64,000 nt of DNA from Massospora cicadina (lineage: Eukaryota; Entomophthoromycota; Entomophthoromycetes; Entomophthorales; Entomophthoraceae): positions 248,001-312,000 of the forward strand of contig JAKSZP010009202.1 in the NCBI GenBank assembly GCA_022478985.1. The letters run 5' to 3'. This document shows, one piece after another, positions 54,928 through 63,883 of the stretch. Every line of letters begins with the position of its first letter. The first letter of the stretch is position 1. A program made the position numbers and the translations under genes. Below the pieces are notes generated by a model, which saw nothing but the letters and a program-made list of their open reading frames with translations, ran no database searches and was not told the DNA's origin.

Positions 54928-55635
54928 TGTTGGGGACACGTTTCTGACTCTTTCTATTTGAGGTCTCGAGGATGTCCAACGACAGTATCCTATCCAGGAT
55001 GGGGAAGACCATCACTGCCAAGATGAGGAAAAATGATTTAATGGCAACAGCTGCCGTTTCATTGAAGAGGTGTCAACTGAGGGTTAGATGGCCAAATCCC
55101 CTATAAATTCCTTAGGATTCACTATAATAAAGGATACAGATAAAAACATATACAAATTAATACATTAGAACATTGTTAGTTTTATTGTAGATTTGATTAT
55201 AGTTAGACTATCAGCATCCAGTGTGAAGTTTCATCTCAAGGATATTATTGCAGAATACAATAATTGCTAGACTCTTAGAAGAAGAGTAGAGATCCAAGTG
55301 GGGATCTAGAGACAAAGGGAATCACGACTAGGGGATTGCTGCCAACTGTGTGTTGGGCTGAAGGAAACTATCATCAGAGGATTTTGATGAAGATCGAGTG
55401 GACAGTAATATAGAGAATGAATCCCCATGAGTATGACTATCGAGTATTTTATTGGAAATACTGGCCAAAGCGTTGGGCCTGAAAATAGTCTAACTTAACT
55501 ACAGATAATAGTCTTTATGCTATTATCAGATCATATATTCTTACAACGTGAGGTGCACAAGGAAACCAAACCTGTGCAGTAAAAAGATTACTAGGGTTGA
55601 CAACCAATAATCAACTCCTTAAGTAAATTTTTACA
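54928..55635 (+). repeat. J 5' LTR
   Basis: Begins TGTTGGGGACACG and ends AATTTTTACA, 708 bp, followed after 3 nt by the common primer-binding site. The sequence differs from the other LTRs apart from the ends. No second copy is in the window. Confidence 0.72.
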
Positions 55636-55638
55636 AGT

Positions 55639-55656
55639 TGGTGCTCACTACAGGGG
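55639..55656 (+). promoter_or_regulatory. J primer-binding site
   Basis: TGGTGCTCACTACAGGGG, identical over 18 nt to the sites of K and C, 3 nt after the LTR end. Confidence 0.82.
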
Positions 55657-56580
55657 TAGTTGAGTAGAAGAATCTATCAATAATGTCATAAAAAGAAGAT
55701 GTTTCCAATTTTGGAAATAAGTTACTGAAGAAAGTAATGTAACGACCATCTAGTACTAAAAAAAGGAAGTAATGTAACGAAGGTAAAATGTGGAGAGGAT
55801 CACCTTCAGTGGCATTCACCCAGCTCAGCAGTGGAGCTCTGAGTGAAGCGAAATGAAGATACTCAAGTTCAGGAAAAGGACTTGCAGCCTAGATATGGAA
55901 CAATCTAGTTCTGCAAGGAAACCAGTTCCACCAGACATCTAATTGAGATGAAGAGTATCAGCAAGGCCAACTTGGGTTAGAATTAGGCCACTGTAAATAG
56001 TCCCAAGGAACAGCAGGATCAACTCAGGTTGAAATTGGATCCGCTTTAAATAGTCCTGAGGAGAGAGTGTTTAATGAATCATTGGACAAAATAAAAATCA
56101 ATCAATCTGTAGAATTGGATTGCCATACCAATGAAGAGATGAAATCAAAATAGGAAATGATTGATCCAAGATAGTGGAGGAAATCATTTGATTTAATAAC
56201 ACTCAATCACTGGTCAGAAGTTGGTGGTGACGAGCTCATTAATTCTGGAGAAATTGGATGAAGCTAATGAGGCCAGAACGACCTGTGGATAGCCACGAAG
56301 GCTGAAAATCGTTTTCAGAGGAAAAAATGAGCTGGATAATCGGACAAAACTGTTGGCTGATGAGATACAAAGATCTAAAAGCATCAGTTGCCAGATAAGA
56401 GATGAAATTAGTGCCTGTTGGACGAATTTCCAGTCAGAACTAAAAAGCCTAATTTAGGAGAACTGCATGAAGTAAGTAAGTATGGCCTATACATGATAAG
56501 ACAGCGCTGCTGGTCATATAGGGAGAAAGGTCAATACTAATTGGTAGTATTGAGCCTAAGAGAAATTAATTGCAATGTTC
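55657..56580 (+). pseudogene. gag: J gag remnant
   Basis: The region following the primer-binding site is purine-rich and has the composition of the coiled-coil gag leader of K (repeated GAA/AAG/GAT triplets, for example at 56150-56450), but no continuous frame. It fades out before the LINE insertion at 56713. Assignment rests mainly on position. Confidence 0.5.
55730..55780 (+). mobile_element. LINE-tail microinsertion 3, in J gag
   Basis: AAGTAATGTAACGA occurs at 55732-55745 and 55767-55780 (16 bp with one mismatch if extended left). Between lie CCATCTAGTACT and seven A, the end of L4; the A preceding CCATC is shared with the duplication. Confidence 0.88.
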
Positions 56581-56695
56581 CCAGCGGACCTCTGAACCAT
56601 TATATGGTTATGTCCTGAGATTTTGGTCAAGTCCCAAAAGGAGACCACTGAACCAAATGGTTGGTTAAATATTAAGAGGATAAGATTTTGAACCA
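56581..56695. other. Flank left of LINE L2
   Basis: Short unassigned stretch. It continues on the far side of L2 at 63884 once the LINE is removed. Confidence 0.5.
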
Positions 56696-56712
56696 TGAAA
56701 GTGGTAGGTTTA
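56696..56712. repeat. Target duplication of L2, left copy
   Basis: TGAAAGTGGTAGGTTTA, repeated exactly at 63867-63883. Confidence 0.93.
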
Positions 56713-56861
56713 TTTAACTGAGGTAAGCCGACCAGGGGACAGACATTACTGAATATATGTGAAACTAAGAGAATAACTAAGAAATATAAAAAATTGGGCA
56801 CCCCAGGGTACTCAAGTTACCCCTGTTGCCAGCGGGACTGCCAGGTATGGGGGTTGGTGCA
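56713..56861 (-). other. L2 3' UTR
   Basis: Element-strand sequence after the ORF2 stop. It ends with TGTCTGTCCCCTGGTCGGCTTACCTC-like bases and AGTTAAA. Only a very short A run is present. The last part resembles the L3 3' end at 56984-57040. Confidence 0.75.
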
Positions 56862-56983
56862 CTACTCTGAGGGGGTTTCCCCTGCTATGGAGCAGGTGTT
56901 AAGGAAAGGGTCTGTGTGGAGGAACCAGAGTGGGAACCGTAATTCTATGAGCGCTTTTTGTCTTGGTCTCATATATCCATAGA
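56862..56983 (-). pseudogene. L2 ORF2, final codons beyond L3
   Basis: The complement reads GYMRPRQKALIELRFPLW then HTDPFLNTCSIAGETPSE and stop. The GYMR overlap with the ORF2 frame ending ARLYGYMRNSL at 58874 is exactly the L3 target duplication. These are therefore the displaced last 40 or so codons of L2 ORF2. Confidence 0.88.
56967..56983. repeat. Target duplication of L3, left copy
   Basis: TCTCATATATCCATAGA, repeated exactly at 58886-58902. Confidence 0.95.
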
Positions 56984-57089
56984 TTAGATTAGATTTATTC
57001 GAGGTATGCTGACCAGGGGACAGACAGTACCGATCACAACACTCAAAACGGCAAAACAAACTACTAACCAGGTGGGAAGCAGAAACTGC

Positions 57090-57551
57090 TTAACCCACCA
57101 TGGCAGAGGGTGAGGAGGGGTCGGGGGGTTGGTTTTCAGAAAGACCCACCTCGATCAAGGGGTGTTGGTTACAGTACCGGATCAGAGCAGAGAGCCAGGG
57201 CGTTGGGGCATCTGCATAGTGGGGGCTGAGGTCAGCGTAGTAGGAGTTTTCCACTTCTGCATCAAGATAATGATGGGAATTTGTTTCAACAAAAGCTGCG
57301 AGGAGAACTTCAGCTTCTTTGCGGGCTTCAGGAAGTTGGGTGAAAAGGGAGATACTGTGGCGGGTGATTTTGGCTGAGGGGTTGAATGAAGCAAGCGTTG
57401 CGACATTCATAACAGCGATTTCAGCATCATCAAATAGCTTTGAGATGTCACTGCAGGGAGATTCAGGGAAGTCGGGGGGAAGAAGATGGTGGGCAGGCCA
57501 TGCTGGAGCTGAGCCACTGACTGGGCCACCGCGGTGCGTAGTTTTGGGCAA
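57090..57551 (-). CDS. L3 second frame, 153 codons, -1 to ORF1
   Basis: An open frame overlaps the ORF1 end by 145 bases in the -1 phase and continues to 57090. It encodes SKLFDDAEIAVMNVATLASF, LPEARKEAEVLLAAF and EVENSYYADLSPHYADAPTP, without known domain. Amino-acid composition is protein-like. It could be the original C terminus of ORF1 separated by a frameshift, a product of programmed -1 shifting, or chance. The internal ATG at 57551 is the nominal start. Confidence 0.5.
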   Translation of the reverse strand: MPKTTHRGGPVSGSAPAWPAHHLLPPDFPESPCSDISKLFDDAEIAVMNVATLASFNPSAKITRHSISLFTQLPEARKEAEVLLAAFVETNSHHYLDAEVENSYYADLSPHYADAPTPWLSALIRYCNQHPLIEVGLSENQPPDPSSPSAMVG

Positions 57552-58795
57552 TGAGGAGAGGCCACCGCAGCTAAGGCGAGCTGGTGGTCACTTTGGAAGG
57601 GGGCTGTATTGGGTAGAGGAGCGAAATGGCGAGGGGTAGGGGTTTCATCGAAGTTGGGAAGGAAAAATTCTGCCCGACCATAATCGCCATGGCAGAGAGG
57701 TTGACCTGTATGCTTACTAATGAGGATATTACCTGATTCATCAGTTTCAGCCAATAGATCCCATGGATTTTGGTTCACTGGAATAGTGGCATTTAAATTT
57801 GAGTGGGTAGGATTGGGCGAATGGGCAGCTGCTTGGGTGTGAATGTTGGTCCAAGCATTGCTCTGATTGGCTGGCTTAGATTTGGGTGGGAGAGTGATGA
57901 TGGAGGTTTTGGGTGGGGCTGATTTTCCATGTGGGCCCACTGAACGAGATTGGAGGGTGGGAGGGGGCAGCAAAGTGCCCCATACTGAACCTCCAGAGGG
58001 GGGCTCAGAAGTTGCATCAGCGGATTTGGCCTTAGGGCACGCTCTTTTTGCATGGTCGATGCCAAAGCAGAGGGAACAAATCTGCCTACCATTATCGACC
58101 TGAGCCCAAAAGAAATGATCTGGCGCTGCAGCCACACTAGCGCGGGGTGGGATTTGTTGGGCTATGGTAGGGTGGTGTGGTATGATGGTGGCTGTTGCAC
58201 GAGGAGCAGCAAGGCGTTCTGCACCAGATGGAATGGCAAAGATGAGGTTGGGCTGAGTGCCATAAGCCATGAGCCCCGCGACCAACTGGTCATACAAAAC
58301 CTGGGGTGGAAGGTGGGATGGGAGATTTGTAAAGGATACTACTAGCATGGTGTCTGAAGGGAGGCGAGTACGGGTTGTGGGAATGGGGTTTTTTTTATAA
58401 ATTAGAGGAGTTTGTGCTGCCGTTTCAGCATCCTCCTCAGATTGGAACCCAACGTCAAAGCAGCCCTTAAAAGGGTGGAAGTCTATAAAGCCAGCTGGCG
58501 CAAAGGCTGTAGTGGCTAGGTCAATAATTGCCTTATCGGCATATGGGAACAAACGCCCATAGTCCACTCTGAGGCAATAGCGGATAGCAGAGCGAGGGAG
58601 GGCGAGAGGATGGGGGCGAGAAGGGTGGACGCGCGCCAGGTGGAGCGCTAAGTCCCGTGGGGGGACAAAACGGTTGGAAGCAGTGGGCGGGCTGTTTGAA
58701 CCTGTCCGAACGCGCTTGCCTGCAGGGCGGAAAATGCTAGGTGGGGGTGCACTGCTACCCCACACTGGGGTGGCAGGCGGCAGAGCTAAGGACAT
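57407..58795 (-). CDS. L3 ORF1, intact, 462 codons
   Basis: The ATG at 58795 starts MSLALPPATPVWGSS; a preceding in-frame TTG was ignored. Order: a Pro/Ser-rich N terminus with IFRPAGKRVRTGSN, a folded part with FIDFHPFKGCFDVGFQSEED, TMLVVSFTNLPSHLPPQVLY and QLVAGLMAYGTQPNLIF (RRM-like, shared with L1, L2 and L4), then the zinc knuckle CSLCFGIDHAKRAC (C-x2-C-x4-H-x4-C) around residue 245, and a disordered tail. It is an RNA-binding LINE ORF1 protein. No stop or frameshift interrupts it, unlike every other coding region here. Confidence 0.9.
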   Translation of the reverse strand: MSLALPPATPVWGSSAPPPSIFRPAGKRVRTGSNSPPTASNRFVPPRDLALHLARVHPSRPHPLALPRSAIRYCLRVDYGRLFPYADKAIIDLATTAFAPAGFIDFHPFKGCFDVGFQSEEDAETAAQTPLIYKKNPIPTTRTRLPSDTMLVVSFTNLPSHLPPQVLYDQLVAGLMAYGTQPNLIFAIPSGAERLAAPRATATIIPHHPTIAQQIPPRASVAAAPDHFFWAQVDNGRQICSLCFGIDHAKRACPKAKSADATSEPPSGGSVWGTLLPPPTLQSRSVGPHGKSAPPKTSIITLPPKSKPANQSNAWTNIHTQAAAHSPNPTHSNLNATIPVNQNPWDLLAETDESGNILISKHTGQPLCHGDYGRAEFFLPNFDETPTPRHFAPLPNTAPFQSDHQLALAAVASPHCPKLRTAVAQSVAQLQHGLPTIFFPPTSLNLPAVTSQSYLMMLKSLL

Positions 58796-58873
58796 CAAAG
58801 AATAGGTTTTTGGGCAGATGGCTGTAGATAAATAAACTTAAATTTAAAATCGCTCAAAAGTGACTTTGAGCGG

Positions 58874-59326
58874 TTAAAGAGAGTTTCTCATATATCCATA
58901 GAGCCGAGCTTGGAAGTGCTCTAGTAAGTGGACATGGAATCTGTTAATAATCCCATGAATGGCTGGGACCGTGCCCTTAAACGCATCTAATGCAATTGTG
59001 TGTATTGTCCACATTGCAATGGGTATTATTAGGGAGCGGAGGGTAGCGGGGATTGGTGACTCTATCTGGAGCGCGAAGATACTCTTTGATATTGAAAATT
59101 CCTGTTCGTTTTGCACCTTGAGCAAACGTGTGACTTCCTGCCATATAGCTTTGGTTGGGGGGCATGTTTCTAGGCGGTGATGTAGGGATCCCTCCCCTCC
59201 ACATACTGCACATGTTTTGTGGAGGGAGTTGAAGCGGTTCGCCGTCCTATAGGTCCTTCTCAGACAGCGCCAGGCGTTTGCTCTTATGCTTGGTTGTAGG
59301 AGTGGGTGGTGTGTCATTTTCCACAT
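58874..59326 (-). pseudogene. L2 ORF2: C-terminal Cys-His region
   Basis: The frame contains IRANAWRCLRRTYRTANRF, then CAVCGGEGSLHHRLETCPP and IWQEVTRLLKVQN, the zinc-binding cluster of LINE ORF2 C termini (compare CPHC...HLHRFFTCP in L4). The end is cut by L3 at 58886; the true end is at 56862. Confidence 0.85.
58886..58902. repeat. Target duplication of L3, right copy
   Basis: Exact copy of 56967-56983, at the 5' end of L3. Confidence 0.95.
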
Positions 59327-59825
59327 TGCTTTCTGTGTGGTTAAATCATAGGGAATGCCCAGAATATCTAGGTATTCTATCCTAGCTATGCTTGAGGGTT
59401 GTTGCGAGCATATCCCTCTGGGGGTGGTTTTCTGGGTTTCTTAATTTGAATTGGGGGCTGGGTCGTCCCCTTCCCTGTATAGTACCCATGTTCTCTATGG
59501 TCCATCCCATATGGCGGATAGTTTGGAGGATATGTTTGAAGTGAGGGGAGGTTACATGCGGACCTGTTGCAGTAGGGTGCTTGGCAAGGTATGAAAGTAG
59601 TCTGGGTAGACTATGTGGGTTGGTTAATTTGAGCGCCTGTGCAAAGTTAGTCCTTGCTGCTCTGGACCAATGTTGTTGCAGGAGGTCTGGAGCAAGGATT
59701 TTCTTTATCCAGGTACATGGGATGTAATTGGCATGGCTCTCAAAATCTATTAGTCACATGCCTCCGCTTGAGCGTGGGCCAAATAGTGTTTCCATCCGTA
59801 TAGGAGGGTGAGAGCCAGGCTACAG
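59327..59825 (-). pseudogene. L2 ORF2: region between RT thumb and C-terminal motif
   Basis: The part between RT and the Cys-His region, in which the frame changes at least once. The complement shows remnants such as GGMxxxDFES near 59760, the counterpart of EGGLGLLD in L4. No long open frame. Confidence 0.6.
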
Positions 59826-61418
59826 CTAGCCCTGGATAAGCGCGCGAATTGAGGTTATAAAGGTAGGTGAGAAGGCTATCGCATGGGCCTGGTACCACAG
59901 TATTGGGAGGATGAGCGAGTTAGCAACTGTAACTCGTCCTGTTAGTCCTGGGGTTCTTCCCTTGAGGGAGGCGACGCGTTTGGATACCCGTTGTAACAGG
60001 TTACTTTCCATTGTCTCATTAGCATATTCCCCTGATTCTAGCCAGATTCCAAGATGTCAGACAGGAGTGGTGGTGGGAGGTGTTGCAAAGGGTAAAATAA
60101 TTGGGTTTTTTCTTCGAGTGTTGGTGTGAGGTTCTAATGTTGTGGCCCAATTGTTTGTGTATTTGCCTAAGAGGATGATTTCTGTCATCCTTTTGTTGAG
60201 CGATGCATTGCTCACCTTAGAGTATTCCTCTAGAGTGTGTTCCAGCTGTCGGACATCTTCATTGTTTGCTATACCTTCTATGCAGTCATCTGCAAAGGCC
60301 AGTATCTTGACTGTTGGTTGTCCTTGTGCGGTTATCCCCATGAGATGTGAGTCAGTTACTCGGAGGAGTGGGTCAAAGCTGAAATTGTATATCAGTGGGC
60401 TGATGTGATCCCCTTGTTTGAGCCCTCTGTGTGGTTTAATATTGTTTGTTAGGAATCCAGGGACGCATACAGCCATGGTTGCAGATTCTGTTAGGAGCAT
60501 CGCCCATTTTATGAATCCTGGTGGGAGTTTGAAGGCATGTAGACATTCTTTTAGGTATGGCCAGCTAACACGGTCATACGCCTTTTCCTGATCCAAGAAG
60601 ACCAGGGCACCAGTTGCTTTGGTTTGGCAAATGTTTGCAACAGGGTGTATGTTGTTCCAGATTGAACGCCCTGGTATAAACCCAAACTGGTTGGGTGATA
60701 GGACGTCAGATGCTATTGCGCCTAATCTAGCTGCTAGAATTTTTGTTAGAATTTTTGTGTCAGTGTTGGAGAGTGCAATTGGGCGCCAGTTGGCCAGGTC
60801 CAACTTGTCACCCTTTTTATACAAGGTTATAACGTAGGATTCATGGCCTCCTGGTAATAGGCGTGTTTCCAACAAACTCTGGTTCATTGACGCCAATAGG
60901 AGGGAGGCAATTTGTTGAAAATATTTTTTGTAAAATTCTTAGGGTATCCCATTAGGCCCTGGGCATTTCTTACGTGGTGCACCGCGAATTGTTTCCCAAA
61001 GCTCCTCCCGTGTGATAAGGGATAGTATATTGTAATTTGGTGGTGTACTTTGTATCTTGGCAGTTTGAATAAATTCTTTAATTTTTTGTGGATCTGTTGG
61101 CATATTGTGATATAATTTGGTGTAATAGTGGTGTACTTCCGCCTTGACCTCCTCAGGGTCAGTTGCCACAGTTTCGTTGGTCTTGCGGACCTGTGTGCAT
61201 GTGAGCTGGTTTCCACGGGAGTGGAATTGGCAGAAAAAGTATGTCAAACAGGCTTCACCTTCTTTTATGAACTTATCTTTGTTTGATACTTTGATTCTGT
61301 GTTGGTGTTCAAAGATGAGATTGTTAAGTCGGGCTGAAATTTCTGCCCATTTGCATCCCCAATTAGAGCTATATCCAGATCTCAGAGTATTTATTTCCAG
61401 GTGGTCTAGTTCTGCCAA
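59826..61418 (-). pseudogene. L2 ORF2: reverse transcriptase
   Basis: One reading phase holds LAELDHLEINTLRSGY, GEACLTYFFCQFHSRGNQLT, KKCPGPNGIP, YVITLYKKGDKLDLANWRPIA, FGFIPGRSIWNN, ALVFLDQEKAYDRVSWPYL, HRGLKQGDHISPLIYNF and ILAFADDCIEG (catalytic FADD at about 60282-60299). It closes with a KGRTPGLTGRVTVANSLILP thumb. Stops at about 60937, 60057 and 59826 are the only breaks. It synthesises cDNA at the nicked target. Confidence 0.92.
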
Positions 61419-62340
61419 GGTACGCTTGATTGTGGCTGTGTCCGCGGTGTACTTGCGTGATGCAATATGTCAGGTTTTGTTGATTAAATCTTTTTTGAAA
61501 TTTTTCCATGTTCTAATGGGATCTGAAGTGAATGGGGCTGTGAATTCTGGGTTTGTAGCCTTGTTTTCAACCCAGTCAGATATTTCAGGCAATTTTATAT
61601 TTTCTGGGTGAAGCTTTCTCCAAGGCGACACCTGTGTGTGGGATTGGGTTGGTGCTAACTGAACCATAACTAATCGGTGATCAGAAAAATTGATCTTTTT
61701 TGTTGTAAATTTGGAGATTCTTGAATGGTGGGATTGTGGGATGAGGATGTGGTCAATATGACTCATCGATATGAGCAGTCCCTCACGTATGTTGGGTCTT
61801 GTCATATGGGGAAGGATTGGTGAATTGGGGGGAAGAGCATCCTGTAAGCCAAGAGATGCCTTCATTGTGTGATATTCAATGTGTCCAGGTGGGTATCCCC
61901 TGGGATTAGGCCATCGATCTGTATTGGGGTTATCCCAGCAGTTGAAATCGCCTAACATGATGATATCTGGTGGGAGGGTAAGGTAGAAATTTTTTCAAAA
62001 ATTTTTTTATCTCAGTTGCAGTGCATGGTTCATAGATACATGCTAACGAAATTATTTCATCTTGGCATGTGATTGTTGCTACCAGGACTTGACCGTGCAA
62101 GTGTGATGATGAATTTGTAATTTTAAATTTTTTGTTGTTTTGGACTATCACCTCACAGTGAGACGTCCATACTGATTGTGATGGTGCGACCCTGGTTGAC
62201 CAGGATTCTTCTTCCCCTTGTAGGCAGTGAGTTTCTTGGATGGCCAAGATGTCTACAAGAGGCTTTTGCAGGAATGCCAGCTTTTTGGCTTGGGACGTAT
62301 GAGCCCTGGCTCCCGCAATATTTAATGTCTCTATTGACAC
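61419..62340 (-). pseudogene. L2 ORF2: APE-type endonuclease
   Basis: MSIETLNIAGARAHTSQAKK at the start, VDILAIQETHCLQGEE with the catalytic Glu intact, a one-base frameshift near 61955, then MLGDFNCWDNPNTDRW, MSHIDHILIPQSHH and INFSDHRLVMVQL. The full set of active-site motifs is legible. ORF2 begins just after ORF1 closes at 62359. A stop near 61470 separates it from the RT part. Confidence 0.92.
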
Positions 62341-62358
62341 TGAGGTGCCTGCGGCGCC

Positions 62359-63783
62359 TCAGGAGCAGTTGGGAGGACCCTCTGGTCCTATCCCACCGCA
62401 GCTCATTTTGGCCATGCTCCACGTCTGTACTCCAACTCTTTCACTGCCATTGTTGGTTCCCCTGATCTGACCCAATAATTCAAGGGAATTGCGGTTTTTT
62501 GCATTTGCATCAACTTTTCCTGCACAGGTCTCATGTTGATTTAATGCGGGTTGTTGATTGGATTTTATATTTTTGAGGTTCAACTTTGTTGCATTGTGCA
62601 CCGCATTTTCACCCAAATTGCGGTTGCATTGTTCCTCAGTATGTGCATGACTGATGACTCTTTGTGGCTCATTCTGGTTACTGTGAAAATTTTTGACCTG
62701 GGCATATTGTTCTGATTGGTTGGTTTGGTGAATATCTGAAATATCCTCCTGAATTTGTCCATGGTTAATGGCGGATTCCGCGTGTGCCGCCGCTTCAGCC
62801 GCTGCTCTCTTGTGGGCTTTTTGTGCTGCTTTACGCTGTTTACTTGTAACTGGGTCCACGATGGAGTATAGTCCATCTTCACTTCAGCGGAATGGGTGGT
62901 GGCCATCAGTCATTTTGGCGAAGTTTTCATTATCTTCGTCCATAGCTTCTTCACAAAAATCATTTTCCATTAAGCCCTCTTTTACAGGGCATGCATGTTC
63001 CTTGTGGCCCAGTGAGCCACAGTGGTTGCAAATGGGTGGTGCACATTCCTGGTGTAACTTGGAATGCAGCTGACTGGCCCCCATCTGTGAAGTGAAATTC
63101 TGCTGCGTGGGGAATTCTGGATAAATCCTCTTCCACTTCTGGGAAGGGGTTGATTACAGCAATAGCTTTGCCCGTGCACAGGTTGGGCATTAAGCAAAAT
63201 CGCTGAAATTCAAGTTGTTGGATTTCTCCGTAGGCCACAAGACCTTTGCGGAGCTCCTCCTCAATTACCTTATGAGAAAGGTTGGTGGGGAGCGAGTCAA
63301 AGGAGATGAACAAAGTTTTCGCTTTGTTCCATATGGTGTGCACGGTGCGCACAATTTTTTTGCCCTCAGGGAGGGCAATTTCCACGCATATTTTTGCTAT
63401 GGCATCAGCTTCATCGGCTGTTTCAAAACCAATATCAATCCAGCTGCAGCCCATGTTGTTGGTGGCTACGTACACCGCGTAAGGGAAAAGTGAGGGCTGT
63501 GCCTCACATGTTTTCTCCCCCAGGTCGGTGACTCATCCCCAAGGAAGAGTTTGATCCCGTGTTCCATCTTTGATAAAGGTTGGTTGAATTGAATGTACAT
63601 GTATTGCGCGTGCTTTACAGTAAATACCATAAACCCAGAAGGTGTCTGAGTTTGCAATTTTTTTATGGCTTGGGTTCCTGGTCCCCCTCCAGGGCGTTTC
63701 TTGCCCTTAGTTGCACTGTTAAGCGCACCGCTTGCTGCGACACTCGCCCATGTTGTATTATTTTTGTTATTAAAGTCACCCAT
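62359..63783 (-). pseudogene. L2 ORF1 (RNA-binding, CCHC)
   Basis: ATG at 63783: MGDFNNKNNTTWASVAASGAL. After a frame change near 63470: GCSWIDIGFETADEADAI, KTLFISFDSLPTNLSHKVI and RKGLVAYGEI, the RRM-like part. Another shift precedes CNHCGSLGHKEHAC (C-x2-C-x4-H-x4-C, about 63035-62990). The acidic and Ala-rich tail (KAHKRAAAEAAAHAE) ends at 62359. Two frameshifts inactivate it. Confidence 0.88.
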
Positions 63784-63866
63784 CTTTCCTGTGTGTGATT
63801 ATATAAATTTGCTGTTCAAATCAAGTCGTAGTAACTAAAGTGATTGTTATGGAAAGAAAAGCAACT

Positions 63867-63883
63867 TGAAAGTGGTAGGTTTA
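63867..63883. repeat. Target duplication of L2, right copy
   Basis: Exact copy of 56696-56712, just beyond the L2 5' UTR. Confidence 0.93.

Larger units (their letters stand above)
56984..58885 (-). mobile_element. L3: 1.9-kb ORF1-only LINE nested in L2
   Basis: It has exact 17-bp duplications. On its own strand: a 90-bp 5' UTR, an intact ORF1, an overlapping frame, a roughly 100-bp 3' UTR and the tail AATAAATCTAATCTAA. No endonuclease or RT is present, yet the 5' end (ORF1 start) and a 3' end related to L2 are both there. This points to internal deletion and mobilisation in trans rather than ordinary 5' truncation. It is the best preserved coding sequence in the window, so probably one of the latest arrivals. 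Confidence 0.92.
56713..63866 (-). mobile_element. L2: LINE, minus strand, host of L3
   Basis: The element reads from 63866 to 56713 with ORF1 (about 63783-62359), ORF2 (62340-58874, finishing at about 56862 beyond L3) and a 3' UTR. Without L3 it is about 5.2 kb and appears to be full length, with a 17-bp target duplication. The 3' end shares TCTGTCCCCTGGTC.GC.TACCTC with L3. Damage is light: the RT part stays in one phase for about 2.1 kb with a few stops. Confidence 0.93.

Noticed and set aside
10911..55656. The repeated TGGTGCTCACTACAG strings as tRNA gene fragments
   Set aside because: Each is at an LTR edge in the orientation of a primer-binding site, and no cloverleaf can be built around them.
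57129..58345. Plus-strand frames opposite L3 ORF1
   Set aside because: They mirror the intact ORF1 on the other strand and have no independent support.
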